Source: Brassica napus (Eukaryota; Streptophyta; Magnoliopsida; Brassicales; Brassicaceae). From it: a stretch of 64,000 bases of DNA. This document shows, one piece after another, positions 1 through 12,205 of the stretch (positions within the stretch are counted from its first letter, which is position 1; every line of letters begins with the position of its first letter). Position numbers and translations under genes: made by a program. The notes beneath the pieces were generated by a model. That model was not told the DNA's origin. It saw nothing but the letters and a program-made list of their open reading frames with translations, and did no database searches. The stretch spans positions 372,001 to 436,000 of the forward strand of contig NW_026015668.1 of assembly GCF_020379485.1 (NCBI RefSeq). The letters run 5' to 3'.

Positions 1-2051
1 TGATGCGAAGAGACTCCATAAACTCGAGAAGAGATTCCACCGGCGGAGGACGCAACGCCGCCGCAGAGGCAGTACTCGCTAGCTCCAACGCCAGAGACAT
101 GATCGGAGAGATCGAAAACCGTTCGGTTTATCTACTAGCGGTAAGATTCTTTTACCCGGTCAGCTCAATAACTTCGGTTTAGCTTAGTAACCGGTTTGTC
201 ATTAACTTTGAACCGAACATTGCAGATAAAAACCGACGTAGAAACGCAAGGAGACTTCATAAGATTCTTGATCAAGGAAGTCGAAAACGCAGCGTTTTCA
301 GATATAGAAGACGTGGTGCCTTTCGTGAAATGGCTCGACGACGAACTCTCTTACCTGGTCGACGAGAGAGCAGTGCTGAAACACTTCGAGTGGCCGGAGC
401 AAAAAGCAGACGCGTTGCGTGAAGCAGCGTTTTGTTATTTCGATCTGAAGAAACTCATATCGGAAGCTTCTCGTTTCCGCGAAGATCCTCGTCAACCCTC
501 AGGCTCTGCTCTCAAGAAAATGCAAGCTTTGTTCGAAAAGTTAGATAAAAATTCAATCTTTTTTTTTTATGTATTCAAATGCAGGAGATTTAATCAGATA
601 TCTTTGTGGGTTTTGAAGGTTAGAGCATGGTGTTTATACTCTGTCGAGGATGAAGGAATCAGCTGCCACAAAGTTCAAGACTTTCCAGATTCCGGTTGAT
701 TGGATGCTCGAAACCGGCATTACTAGTCAGGTCAGCAAATATCAAGATCCTTCTTCTACATTTCCTTTTAGATATAATTAAATTAACAAAACAAAATCTT
801 GGTTTTGCTTAATGCACTGGCTACACAAATCGATAGTATATATTAGGCCTGCAGTTTTGGTTTATTCGGTTCCATACTTGGGTTTATACGTCCAAAAATC
901 TCTCCAAATTAAAATAAAAATAAATAATCAGTTCGGTTCTAGGTTATTTTGGTTTTGAAAAATTCTACCGTATTTAACAGTTTTTGGTTTTGGTTAGATT
1001 TGGTTAATTCGGTTTTTGTTTGTTTTTTGGTTTGAGATTTGTTTATTTTTTTATTTTTAAATCAAACTAATCGACTATCAAACTGATAACCAATTTCTTT
1101 AAAGCTTGCCGAACTGAACCGAACTCTGGTCATTATTTTACTTGCCGTCTCTAGCTATTTATTGCAATTTGACTGGAGTTGTGATGAATAAAGAAGAACA
1201 ACAATTCTTATGGTCCCCATCGAAAAGTCAATTGTTGCTGGCACTGGCACTGGCACAAAATAATCTAAGATTGGTTTGATACTGTCTTGACTCTATTATT
1301 GTGTGTTTTACATAGTAAAACTATTATGTACTACATGACAAATGCAGATAGATACAAATCTTGAACAAAGTAAACTTGAATTTAGTGGTTACTTTAGTGT
1401 ATCTGGAGTTTTCCTATGTGCACGCCTGGGAGTTTCAATATTTTCTTCTTGTCTGCTTCCTTTGTTTTTTCCTTGGGATTCATCAATTTTGATAATACAA
1501 ATAAATGCACACAAGAAAAACAAAATGAATATTAGTGTAATGGTATCAGATTCTTTTTTGAGTCTTAATGTTACGTGTAGTGTATTCAAATTGAATATCT
1601 TAGTTATGCAAATTGGAACCTTGCATAATGGTAAGATATGGAAGTTTGTATTTAAGTATTAACTCTATAGCTGTGTGCGATTTTCAGATTAAATTGGCAT
1701 CTGTGAAACTAGCAATGAAATATATGAAGAGAGTGTCGGCAGAGCTTGAAGCCATTGGAGGCGGTGGCCCCGAAGAGGAAGAGCTTATCGTTCAAGGTGT
1801 TAGATTCGCATTCCGTGTCCATCAGGTAAAGCAAAAGACTTTGATCATCTTCCGTTACAAACTTACAACATTTGTTGTTTGTCCAAACTCTTTACAACTC
1901 TGTTATTGTTTTTGTTCAGTTCGCAGGAGGTTTTGATGCAGAGACAATGAGGGCATTTCAAGAGCTAAGAGATAAAGCGAGATCATGTCATATTCAATGT
2001 CAAAGCCAAACACATCAACATAAGCTTATTTTTCGATCTACATATTGTTGA
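1..2051 (+). CDS. IPGA1: IPGA1/CHUP1-like protein, 3' part (5' end outside window)
   Basis: C-terminal 277 residues of a CHUP1-family protein. Five exons fit GT-AG rules and keep phase: 1-140, 226-539, 619-730, 1688-1825 and 1920-2051, with stop TGA at 2049-2051. Family landmarks include FVKWLDDELSYLVDERAVL, FQIPVDWMLETGI and the C-terminal VRFAFRVHQFAGGFDAET. In Arabidopsis the paralogue CHUP1 places chloroplasts on actin, and IPGA1 (At4g18570) is a microtubule-associated protein that controls petal cell shape. The symbol rests on similarity plus synteny with At4g18593, At4g18596 and LSH9 downstream. The proline-rich N-terminal part lies outside the window. Intron 3 (731-1687) is long and holds a repeat. 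The last residues lie in a locally duplicated stretch (CAACATAAGCTTATTT near 2015 and 2073), so the C-terminal tail may differ from orthologues. No disabling change is visible. Confidence 0.85.
841..1150. mobile_element. Small AT-rich insertion with GGTTCGG-type ends in intron 3
   Basis: The block begins near TAGGCCTGCAGTTTTGG, contains repeated GGTTCGGTT/GGTTTTGGTT words, and closes with the inverse word GAACTGAACCGAAC. This layout resembles non-autonomous hAT-type elements that are common in Brassicaceae introns. Terminal inverted repeats are weak and no clear 8-bp duplication was found, so the class is uncertain. Confidence 0.35.
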
Positions 2052-3287
2052 AGCAATCTTAGCTTCATATATCAACATAAGCTTATTTGTCTGTTATTTT
2101 CTCTATTACATACGTTTTTTTTTTTGTTCTAAGACAGATAAATCATGTGAATATATGAAACTCTTCTTGCTAAAAAACAAAGGATCATTGTTTAATTTAA
2201 AACCATCTTTTTCAATAGGTGCTAATGATAAAAGAAAGCTTCACAAACATGTCAAGAGACAAGAATAAACTAACTCCCAAGCATCGCTATCTGATCCTCC
2301 GGATTCAGAATCTTCAATTGCATCTTTTGAGAGTTCCATCTGAAAAAATAAGATAAGCATTCTTAGAAGAGAAGATGTAGTCAAAGACATGCCCGTAAGT
2401 TATGAGAAACTAGACTACACACTATCTGAATTGCTCCTGCTCTCTCTGTTTTAGAATTGGGCGAAACTTCAACATTGTCCATAACTAGGTTTGTTAATAT
2501 GGGCTTTTGTCAATAGGGTTAGCCCAGCCCGCATCTAATTTTTTTAACCCTAAACCCGTTACTTTTTGTATGGGTTAAAATAGGGCCGGCTAAAATAAGA
2601 CTCGGGCTAACCCTAAGCTCGTTACCTTTTTTTTTATGAAAACAAAATTCACTGAAACAACGACGTTTTCATTCTTCTCCATCTTTTTGTTGTTTCGATT
2701 CAAAATGGAGAAACACAATCTCTCTTGCTAGACCTTCCAATCGAGAGAAACGAGTTGATCCTGACTCCTGAGCTTGATCCTAGATACGTTCTTCTAGGTC
2801 CTTTATGTGACGATTGAAGAACTTTCTGGGTTTGTTGAAATCGATCTCTAGGTATGTGGGTTTGTGGGTTTGTGGGTTTGTCGAAATCGATCGCTAGTGT
2901 TTGTGGGTTTGCTGAAATCGATCTCTAGGGTATGTGGGTTTGTGGGTTTGTCGAAATCTCTAGGTGAAATTTGTATGCTTAAAGGTTTGTGGATATGGTC
3001 TTGAATTTGTACCGTTTGGTTATATTAGTTGTTCATAGTCTAAGATGATGAATGTCAAATTTGTAGTTGAATAATATTTGTTCTGTTCGTTTGTGTCATT
3101 GTCTGATCTTACAACTCAACTCTCTGTGGTGTAATTGTCTTGCCTGTGCCTAGCTTGTGTTCTCTTAGTGGTTAACTTGTGTTTTTCCATGTGTTCAATC
3201 ATATTTGCTTCAAAGAATCCCAAAGTAATAATATAATTTTTATTTTTTGTTGCAGGCTGCCGTATGGACTGACAAACAGTACAAAGA

Positions 3288-5629
3288 ATGGCAGCTCTTG
3301 AGGAAGAAAACAAATTGATGGACTTGGAGTATAATGAAGATAAAGACTCCCAAAAAGAGGAAAATGACATTAGTGTCAATGAACCTGCTCAGTCAACACA
3401 TACTCAAAGTCCAAAGAGACACACACACACTCCATGAGCTTCACGATCTCCACGAGCTCCACGATCTCCACGATCTCCACTAGCTCCACGATATCCACGA
3501 TCTCCACGATCTCCACGAGCTCCACGAGCTCCAAGAGCTAAACGGCCTAGACAGGTACGTAAAAAAACTTCCAAGTGTTGGCTACACTTTACATCGGTAG
3601 GCGTAGAGTCTGATGGTAAAGAAAGGGCTAAGTGTCACTACTGTGGTATTAAGTTAGTTATAGATAGGACTCATGGAACTTCAACAATGAATCGCCATTC
3701 ACGCTCTTGTCCAGAAAAACCTGAAACCGAAGTTGTTGAATATGATCCCAAAGTTGATAAGGAAATGGTTTCGGAGATTATAATTTATCATGACCTTCCT
3801 TTTCACTATTTAGAATACGAAAAGGTTAGGGAGAGAGATAAATATCTTAATCCAGAATGTGAGCCTATATGTAGACAAACCACAAGTAGGGAGGTGTATA
3901 AAAGATATGAAATAGAAAAGCTGAAGTTGAAAGAAGTGTTTGCAAGTTACCAAGGTCGAGTGTCTTTCACTTCTGACTTGTGGACGAGACGTAGCCGAGT
4001 GAGGGGTTATATCTGCCTCACTGCTCATTATATTGATGAGAAATGGAAGCTACACAGTTACATCTTGGCATTTTGCGATGTCAAACCCCCACATACCGGT
4101 GAAGCAATAGCCAAGAAGATTTTTGATATCCTAAAGGAGTGGGGGTTAGAGCGAAGAGTGTTTTCCCTCACCTTAGATAATGCTTCTGCTAATGATAACA
4201 TGCAAAAGATCCTTACTCATTGTCTGCAGAGTGGGAATGGATTGTTGTGCGATGGAAAGTTCCTCCATGTAAGGTGTTGCGCCCACATTTTGAATCTGAT
4301 TGTCAAGAAAGGGTTAGAGTTAGGTTCTAGTCTTTTGGTGAACATTAAGGAGAGCGTTAAGTATGTGAAAGCTTCTTATTCAAGGAAGGATATTCTTTTG
4401 CTACGTGTGTTGAGAGCGCTGGTATTGAAAGCAGTGTTGGTTTGTCTTTGGATGTGGACACATGGTGGAACTCCACTTACGAGATGTTGGTGAGAGCTCT
4501 CAAGTTTCGGAAAGCCTTTGATAATCAGCATTTGTATGATAGAAACTACAAATGTTTGCCTTCTGAAGAAGAGTGGGATCGTGGTGAGAAGATTCAAGAC
4601 TTCTTAAAAGCCATTTAGTACAATCACAACATGCTTCTCTAGAGTCCTACCCCACAGCCAGTGTTTATTTCATGCTAGTATGGAAGATCGGGTTGTTGTT
4701 GAGGTGGTATGCAATGTGTAAGGATAATGAGCTAAGATTAATGGCTGTGGATATGCAAAGTAAGTTTGCTAAATACTAGGACGAGTACAGTCTTATTTTA
4801 GCTATGGCAGCAGTACTAGACCCAAGGATTAAGCTACAGATGCTTAAGGAAGTTTATCATAAGCTGGATCCTAGAACTTCTGAGAAGAAGGTTGAAGTCG
4901 TGAGGAAGAGCTTGGAGTTGCTTTATAAAGAGTACAGTTCAAAGTCATCAGAAAATTCTTCCAGAATTCCAAGAAAAACTCCACAAGAACTCCTTCCAGA
5001 GTCTCCTCTTGAAGATGATTTTGATGATGTAAGTATCTGACATAAAGTTCTTGTTTATTTTGACCTCTTAATAATTTGCTAATTACTTCTTTATCTTTGA
5101 TTTTGTTTGAATATAGGATCTGCTTGAGCTTGAAAGGTGTATCCAGTTTGGTTCAAACAACGAAAGGACAAATCTGGACATGTATTTGGCTGATACTAAG
5201 GTTGATATTTCGGCTTTCTCAGATATGGAGGTGTTAGAGTACTAGAAAGATAAGCAACACAGATATGGTGACTTAGCTTTGCTTTCCCGTGATATTCTTA
5301 GCATCCCTATAACTACTGTTGCGTCTGAATCTGCGTTTAGTGTGAGAGGTCGGGTTTTGAGTCCTTTTAGAAATCGTCTCCTCCCTAAAAATGTCCAAGC
5401 ATTGATCTGTACGCGAAACTGGCTACGCGGGTTTGTTGAGTTTGAAGGTAAACTTCTCGTCTTGAATTAATTGTTCTAAGAATTAGTATTGTTGTTGGTT
5501 AACTCATTGTTTGAATGATTTCTTTGATTACTTGATGTAGGAGACATTGAGGAGTACTTTGATTATGATGATGAGGATGCTAATAAAAGAGCAAGTAACT
5601 CAGGAAATGAAGATTCAAACATGTGGTAA
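3288..5629 (+). pseudogene. hAT transposase (BED finger plus dimerization domain), decayed
   Basis: ATG at 3288 opens a reading frame with an in-frame TGA at 3435. An arginine/proline repeat follows, then a BED zinc finger (W..F, CHYC, then HSRSC near 3590-3715). The transposase core runs to about 4380 (FTSDLWTRR, LTLDNASAND, RCCAHILNLIV), where one base is missing. Later pieces carry VLDPRIK near 4814, an intron at about 5027-5116, and the C-terminal hAT dimerization segment (ITTVASESAFS...NRLLP) at 5279-5450. A last exon ends at TAA 5627-5629. Further stops include TAG at 4616 and a TAG where Trp is expected near 5242. The enzyme would cut and rejoin the element ends, but this copy cannot make a full protein. 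Confidence 0.88.
3429..3540 (+). repeat. 9-bp minisatellite coding Ser/Ala-Pro-Arg repeats
   Basis: About twelve degenerate copies of the 9-mers CGATCTCCA and CGAGCTCCA. Read in the transposase frame they give SPR/APR triplets directly before the BED finger, a basic linker. The in-frame TGA at 3435 sits where the repeat consensus has CGA. Confidence 0.8.
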
Positions 5630-5769
5630 CTTCCGTGCATTTAGCTCTTTGTGTAACTTGTAGACTGCTTTAGCTCGTTTCAAGTTGATATATTGATACT
5701 GAACTACTGGTACACTGGATCTTACTGTCTGTGATTGTATCTTGCTGTCTGGTAGACTATAGGCTGTAT

Positions 5770-7149
5770 TGTGGGAACCGAAATTCGCACTGTGAATTTC
5801 CGTTTAAATTAGGAAACTAGGAAAACTCTAATTTTCCAGAGGTCCCGGATATCTGCTAATACCACACGCTAAGCAATCAGAACACGAGATAACAACGATA
5901 AAGTATAAAAAATCCTAAAAAGAGAGCAAAGAGAAGTCTTATTCCGAATTTGCGTATGAGCGTTTACAAAAAGGTATAAGCCTAGGCTCGAGAGCTGTCG
6001 GCGAGATTCCTAGTTCTTAAAACCCTAAGATGGCTAAACATAATTGAGTCGCAGCTCGAAATAACAAAAACGGAAAGTTGCCTAATTGCTCTAAGTGCTA
6101 AGTTTGCTGTGAAAAGTCCTCTTCTGCCTCTCGCCTAGGACTCCTTATATACTCGCTCCTAGGTCGGTTTACGCTTTTCTCCTTCTGCCCTTATCCCGTC
6201 ATAGCTTAAAAATGGAGATATTCCACTTTTTTCGATCTTCGTTATTATCTTCGAAAACTTCACAATTATCCGTGGAAACTTGACATTTATCTTTCCTTGC
6301 GAACCAAGCATAAACCGTAATACGGCTCATGGGCTTTTGGTTAAGAAATCGTAAGTGGGTTTCGAGTCACGTCTTAGATCTCTTTGGGCCGTCTTCTGAC
6401 TCGAAACGTTTATTACGGTTTCTTTGATAAAAACAAACTTTCTGCGGTTTTTATCGTAAAGTTTGATCGATGACTTCGAATGACGCGAAACATGAACTAG
6501 TTCAGCTACGGTCTTCGGGAGATAGCATTAAAGAGTAGACGAGAATGCATGGATTCGCGTCGTATCGACGTTTCGGGAAAGCTCGATCACTTCGTAACGA
6601 TCAAAACGTGCACGAGCTCGGTCACTACGTAGCGACCAGGCTTGGTTCCAAGCTCGGTCGCTACATAGCGACCGAGCCATACGCGTGCTCGGTCGCTATG
6701 TAGCGACCGAGTTTGGCTCGAGCTCGGTCGTTACGTAGCGACCGAGCCGTATGACTCGAGCAGTACGCGTGCTCGGTCGCTACGTAGCAACCGAGCCGTA
6801 CGCGTGCTCGGTCGCTACGTAGCGACCAAACTGTGGGCGTGTTCGATCGCTGCATAGCGACCGAGCTTGGCTTGAGTACGTAGCGACCGAGCCGTGTGCA
6901 TGTTTGGTCGCTGCGTAGCGACCGAGCTTGGCTTGTCCGTGATCCGATTTGTCCGCGGCTGATTAGGATACGTGTTCATTGCCTTGAGATAATCGGTACT
7001 TGGCTCGATCGAGATTACAACAAGATTATACCGCAAGATTATTTGTAAAGACATCTTTTTACGAAGTATAACTTTCGTAAAAAATGTTCATGCTGATTTT
7101 TACGGAGATTTGGATGTTAACTTCGTCGTGACCTTTTTTTACCCCAACA
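5770..7149 (-). repeat. 3' LTR of the LARD-like element
   Basis: On the minus strand it runs from TGTTGGGGTAAAAAA (7149) to GGTTCCCACA (5770), with standard TG...CA ends. It carries the array of 18-bp palindromes described separately and matches 12206-13533 along most of its length. Confidence 0.8.
6612..6923. repeat. Array of about eight 18-bp palindromes GGTCGCTACGTAGCGACC
   Basis: The self-complementary 18-mer GGTCGCTACGTAGCGACC and near copies recur every 33-60 bp, usually embedded in CTCGGTCGCTAC...GTAGCGACCGAG with spacers such as CCGTACGCGTG. Each could form a 9-bp hairpin arm. Variants often keep the two arms matched. The other LTR has a parallel array at about 13050-13310. Confidence 0.9.
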
Positions 7150-7169
7150 GTTAGCCCCCCAGCCCCTTA
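7150..7169 (-). other. Polypurine tract of the LARD-like element
   Basis: On the minus strand the 20 nt directly before the 3' LTR are purine-rich (GGGGCTGGGGGG), the usual plus-strand primer position. Confidence 0.6.
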
Positions 7170-10100
7170 GAATCGTGGATCGTTGATGAGATTATAGCGT
7201 GCGGTTAGGCGAGTTAGGCAAGATAGGCATGTTGGACGAAGTTCGTATCCGAAGATCCGTAGACAAACATTGACGAAGAAAAACTTAAGCATACAAAGAA
7301 AGTTTTTGTTTTTTTTTTTTTTTTTTTTATTGGGGCTGCGCCTTATGAAGGCTGCCTACGTACCCTTGTCGAGGGATCAAGCCTTTCGTAGTTTGTCTTG
7401 GAGTTAAGATGCTTACGATATGTTTTCCAATGAGACATTTACGGTTTAGTTATGTGTCATGTAGAGATTATCAGGCATGTTGCTGCCGATGGCATTTTAT
7501 ATGGGCGTAGAGGGAAGACTACGAGTTGTCATCTCGTAATCTAACTCTCTGTGAACTGCTATATCCGTGATCTGTTTCGAGATTTTTCCGCAGTGTGTAA
7601 ACTTGCGGGATTTCTGAAGACGCTCGAATATAGGCCAAGAGACAAATTTTGGGATCTCGTATCAGGGTGTTTGATACTATGCCTAGAGATGTTAGAGACT
7701 AGTGCGCTGGGTTTAGGGCAAGACTTAGGTCTAATCACGACTTTAGGGGGTGCGATGACTACTTCGACTTACGTTTCCCGTATCATTTTCGACCTGATTT
7801 CATCCCGCTTTAAAATCTGTGATATGTTCTCGGCTTACGTGACTTGTTTGGCTGGAATCGAGCATCTCTTCGAGGACAATTTTTAAGTCTCCCGAAAGTG
7901 CTGACCAAAATTTCAGATTTTTTTTTATATAGCGCTATTACCCTTGTGTCGGGTGTAAGAGAGCTTTCTCTGCGAGATGGCTAAGTCTGTTTAGGACGTT
8001 AAGAGTTTGTTGTGATCAGCAACAAACTTATCAGTAGATATTACCGTTTTTGAGTCTTCGCGAAGAATACATGTTTGAGAAGATGTTTAGTATGTATGAC
8101 TGTTTGGTCTTCCAAGAAGGTGCCTTTATCGAAGAAGGAAATTTTGTCGAAAAATGGTTCTTCAGGCGTCTACGACGTCTCGCAATGCTGAAGATTGATT
8201 TTTTCATTTTGTATGCCGCGTTTCGTGCTTGAAATGTTCGCGGGCTTGAAGATGTTTCGCGACATTGCGAAGGTTTAGTCTTAGCCCTGCGTTTGAGAAA
8301 CATTCTGGTTTGTCTACGGATGTTCGCAGCCAAAATTGTTGTTCATGTTTGGATGCTAATAATTTTATTTGCGATTGAGGAATTAGGACTGAGGTGTCGC
8401 GTTAATTTATACATGGGAAGAAGTGTTTTCGTTTATAGTGCTTTGTGAAGTGTTGGCCTTCCGAGATCTATTTCGTGCATTTTTGAGGATGTGTCGTAGA
8501 GCTCTAGAAGCTTTGTTACGAATTTTTCCTTACATGCCGCGTATTATGGATAAAACGTTGCGGGCTTAAAGTGAATTGTGGAGCGTATTGAACTTGGTCA
8601 ATTTTCGAAAAGTTTAGATTTTCCGTTAACCGTTTGGTTGTTAGGACTGAGTTTTGTTACGAAGAATTTATCATATGATTTCCGACAGTGGGCTATACGA
8701 TAATTATTCTCTTTATAGTCACACGACTTTTTTAGACAAATCGTAGAATTTCGTTTAGCCGTTAAGTGATGGACCGATGGTTTCTCAAATAGTTTGGCTT
8801 GGCGTGAAGGATGTGTTCTCTCAGATAGCTAAGGATGTTGTAGGTCAAGGATTAGACCATGGTACTTTAACGTTTAAGGTCGTGTTAGTTTACGATCATC
8901 TTTAAAGGGGATGGAAAATTCTGGTTTGGACCTTTACTAGAAGGCGTAATTGACCAAGGGCCAAAGAGTGCTTGTCGAGATTGATAGGCCAAGTTTCCCA
9001 GAGTTATCCGTGCTAATATGGCTGATAGTCGTAGAAAATGATTCTCCGCTCCGGGTTTCAGTTATACGACGAATATTTCGTATAATATGACCTATAGTCT
9101 TATGAAAATCGAGTCTTTCTTGTCTGAGGAAGATGAAGCCCAAGAGGTTTGCTACATAACCAGTGTGGAGTCAGCGGCGGGATGACTGCCTTCTCGGATG
9201 TGACCGAGGGAAAGAAAAGGCAGAAGCCGGCGAGCCGCAGGGCTAAAAAATGAGATCTATTAGATCGTAATGCGAAGAGATAAAGTTTAGATTGATCATC
9301 GAAAATCAGATCTTACAGGTTTGCGTTTGCTATACAAAACATACTTCTTCATAAAGCATGTTATGTTAACTTTAGAAAGTTTCTTCGTAAGACTTGGTCT
9401 GATTGTACGAAGGATTTTTTGCGTAAGTAATGAGAACCGGTTTTACGAAGGTTGTAAATCGGTGATATGTATACATATGTCAAAGTAGCGTTGTTTCTGC
9501 GGGTTTTATGAAAAAAGTTTCTGCTGTGATTTCGATATTAGGTGAAAGTTGCTTGGAGTTACTCATGGAGTGTTATAGAAGTTTATTTCATTACGATCTA
9601 GTCGCAGAATCTTTTTCATAAGTTTTTTGAGAGGATTCTCATGACACATTCATTTCCGGAACGAATTGGTCAACCAGAGGTGGATCTACCTAACCATCGG
9701 GAGGAAAGTGTTCTTTTAATGTGCACGATGCTACATCTTTTCCCGAGTTTTCTTCGCCGCAAATTTTTTTGAAGCTTTTCCGTGACTCACTTGGTACAAC
9801 GGAAACTGAAAGAAAGGCTTTGGTCATTGTAGATTTCTCGTAAAATTTTTTAAACGAAACTGGCTTTCTAAAGCCGGAAAGGGCTTCAATACTTTGGCTA
9901 ATCATCGAGTTTCACTTTGATATTGGTACAGGTTTTCAGTACGCATGATTGCGACAAGAAATAATGTATAGTCTTTGAGATTATGTTAATGATTGTCTGG
10001 ATATGTTGCTAGCGTTTAGACGAATTTTAGATTATCGTTTGCCTATTTGGGACGATTTGCTTTGACAAAATCGTTTTCTTGACGATTTTCAAAAAATTTT

Positions 10101-10919
10101 GAAGTTTGGGAGTATACGAGTATAGTATACGTACCTACTCCCCCTTTTTTTACGAAAGAAAACGGTTGAACCGATACTTTGAAGGGTTGTGTACGTTTCT
10201 TCTTCTGAGGTTTGGAATGATCGATAATCTGGGACGATTTAAAGACGATGCTTGGACTGTGATTTGGTTGTTTCCACGTTGACGACTTGGAATATGTCGG
10301 TTCCGAGAAAATTGCCAGAAACGAATCGGTTGTAAGACGACGTTCATGTCTCTAGTTTTTCTCTCCTTAGGAAGCGAGCTTGATATGCGTGACGATCGTT
10401 TCTCGATTTTCGGAGAGTTTAGATCGGTTTGCAAGATCTGGATGAACAGTTATGGAATAATATATCGAGACAGGAAAAATCGCCTAAGACTTAGTTCGCT
10501 AGACTATCCACCTAGGTTTTACGTTCCCTAAAGTTCTATGGCAGTCTCAAATGCATTTTTATTTCTTAGTAATTTCCTACGAGAATTCCAAGTCTGATTT
10601 CAAAAATTTCAAGTCGGAAATACCTTAGTTCTCTCGAATATGCAGTTTTATCTCTTCTCAGTTTTGCTTGCTTATTTCCCCTTCCTCTTCTCGTGTATGT
10701 TCGCCATTTTCGATATTGGTGTTTATCCTTTGAAACTTGACATTTATCTTCCGAACTTGACTGTTATCTTCTACTTAGATAAGCCGTCAATTTTTATAAA
10801 AATGTTCAACGTTATCGTATAGTTGAGGCGGCTAAGGTGTTAAGTTAACCGTTGCCGTTATATACGATTAATCTGAATCCAAGCGAGAAAACAAGTCTTT
10901 GCGGGTTTTTTTTTATTGT
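7170..10919. other. Internal region of the LARD-like element, no recognised coding content
   Basis: This stretch has GC content above the AT-rich surroundings, many CG dinucleotides and scattered stops in all frames. Only short open stretches exist. No reverse transcriptase, integrase or protease motif was found on either strand. A T run lies at about 7310-7328. Confidence 0.7.
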
Positions 10920-11760
10920 AAAGTTTCAATGGTAACTCCAATCGAGACGAAACAGGAGACATTTCGATCCAGATTTGAAGGAGAACACAAAGATGGAGGC
11001 AATGGTGAGTAAGAGCAAGCGAAGGAGTTTAGACGAGTCTTACTTGTTTTCGTCGTAAAATCTCAACGGAAACTCTGATTGAGACGAAACGAAAAGCGTT
11101 TCGATCGGGATTCAAAAGAGAACACAAAGGAGGACCTTTCTGAGGCCTGACAGGTCTATATGTAGCGAGTGGAGGTCTTACAGGTTGCTACGTAGCGAGT
11201 AGAAGCAAACCAAGAAGAGTCCTACTTGTTTTCGTCGTAAAATCTCAACAGAACTCAGATTGAGACGAAACGAAAATCTTTTCGATGAGGATTCAAAAGA
11301 GAACACAAAGGAGGACCTTTCTGAGGCCTGACAGGTCGCTATGTAGCGAGTGGAGGTCTGACAGGTCGCTACGTAGCGAGTAGAAGCAAGCGAAGAAGAG
11401 TCCTATTTGTTTTCGTCGTAAAATCTCAACGGAAACTCCGATTGAGACGAAACGAAAAGCGTTTCAATGAGGATTCAAAAGATAATGCAAAGGAAGACCT
11501 TTCTGAGGCCTGACAGGTCGCTATGTAGCGAGTGGAGGTCTGACCGGTCGATACGTAGCGAGTAGAAGCAAGCCAAGAAGAGTCCTACTTGTTTTCGTTG
11601 TAAAATCTCAACGGAAACTCCGAGTGAGACGAAACGAAAAGCGTTTTGATGAGGATTCAAAATAGAACGCAAAGGAGGACCTTTCTGAGGCCTGACAGGT
11701 TGCTATGTAGCGACCGAGCCGTGTGCGTGCTCGGTCGCTACTTAGCGACCGAGCTGTGTA
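10920..11760. repeat. 181-bp tandem repeat array, about four copies
   Basis: The anchor CCTACTTGTTTTCGTCG recurs at about 11039, 11221, 11402 and 11584, a period of 181-182 bp. A fifth degenerate copy starts near 10920. Units contain GAGACGAAACGAAAAGCGTTT, and the later ones carry up to two boxes GGTCGCTAYGTAGCGAGTGG. The array ends at 11700-11755 with two palindromes like those in the LTRs. Confidence 0.85.
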
Positions 11761-11915
11761 ATCGATTTGTTGCACTTCTTTTTTCCGCGATTAACCTAGG
11801 GGTTTTCTGCGGTTTTTGGGAGAACAAGTTTTACCCTTCCAAAATGTTTTCCGAAAACGTGTTTTGGTAAAACCCTTACGCATTGAGATTTCTTTTGTTC
11901 GGTAATGAGCCAAAC

Positions 11916-12149
11916 TTATGGGGTTTGATAAGATTTATCGTTTCTCTTTATGTTTAGAAAGAGAAATCGCGAGCTCGTTTCATTGCACTTCCTGTGATGA
12001 AAAGTCGCAGCAGGGTTTTCGATTTTCTCAAGAACTGTAGCGTTTGCGTAGGCGTTGGCCATAGGCGCAGTGGCGGCTGGGGTTGTCTTACCAGCGTAAT
12101 TGCGAACAGCGATTTTTTCTTTCGTATTTCCAGACATTGTTTTGATCAA
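11916..12149 (-). CDS. Short gag-like leader reading frame of the LARD-like element
   Basis: A 77-codon minus-strand frame begins 33 bp inside the primer-binding site, the normal place for a gag start. It is rich in Ala/Thr/Asn with a basic end and has no capsid or zinc-knuckle motif. A second in-frame ATG (MSGNTKEK) may be the true start. It could be the truncated gag start of the autonomous partner. Position is good support; function is inferred. Confidence 0.4.
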   Translation of the reverse strand: MIKTMSGNTKEKIAVRNYAGKTTPAATAPMANAYANATVLEKIENPAATFHHRKCNETSSRFLFLNIKRNDKSYQTP

Positions 12150-12182
12150 GCGTTTTGTGACTGAGAGTTAGATTGATCCGTA

Positions 12183-12202
12183 CCCCCCTCCTTCTAGCGC
12201 CA
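12183..12202 (-). other. Primer-binding-type site of the LARD-like element
   Basis: On the minus strand TGGCGCTAGAAGGAGGGG follows the LTR end (TGTTCCCACA) after a 3-4-nt gap, the expected tRNA-primer position. The same TAGCGCTAGAAGGAGG word occurs beside the LTR at 57565-57957. Confidence 0.7.
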
Positions 12203-12205
12203 AAC

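Noticed and set aside
1342..1662. 106-codon frame in intron 3 of the IPGA1-like gene
   Set aside because: It lies wholly in an intron with AT-rich composition and no recognisable motif.
6612..6923. Regular palindromic repeats with short spacers resembling a CRISPR array
   Set aside because: The array is inside a plant LTR, is copied in the partner LTR, spacers are themselves similar, and no cas gene or prokaryotic context exists.
7551..7886. 111-codon frame inside the LARD-like element
   Set aside because: No domain, wrong strand relative to the element, and unconserved composition; treated as chance.
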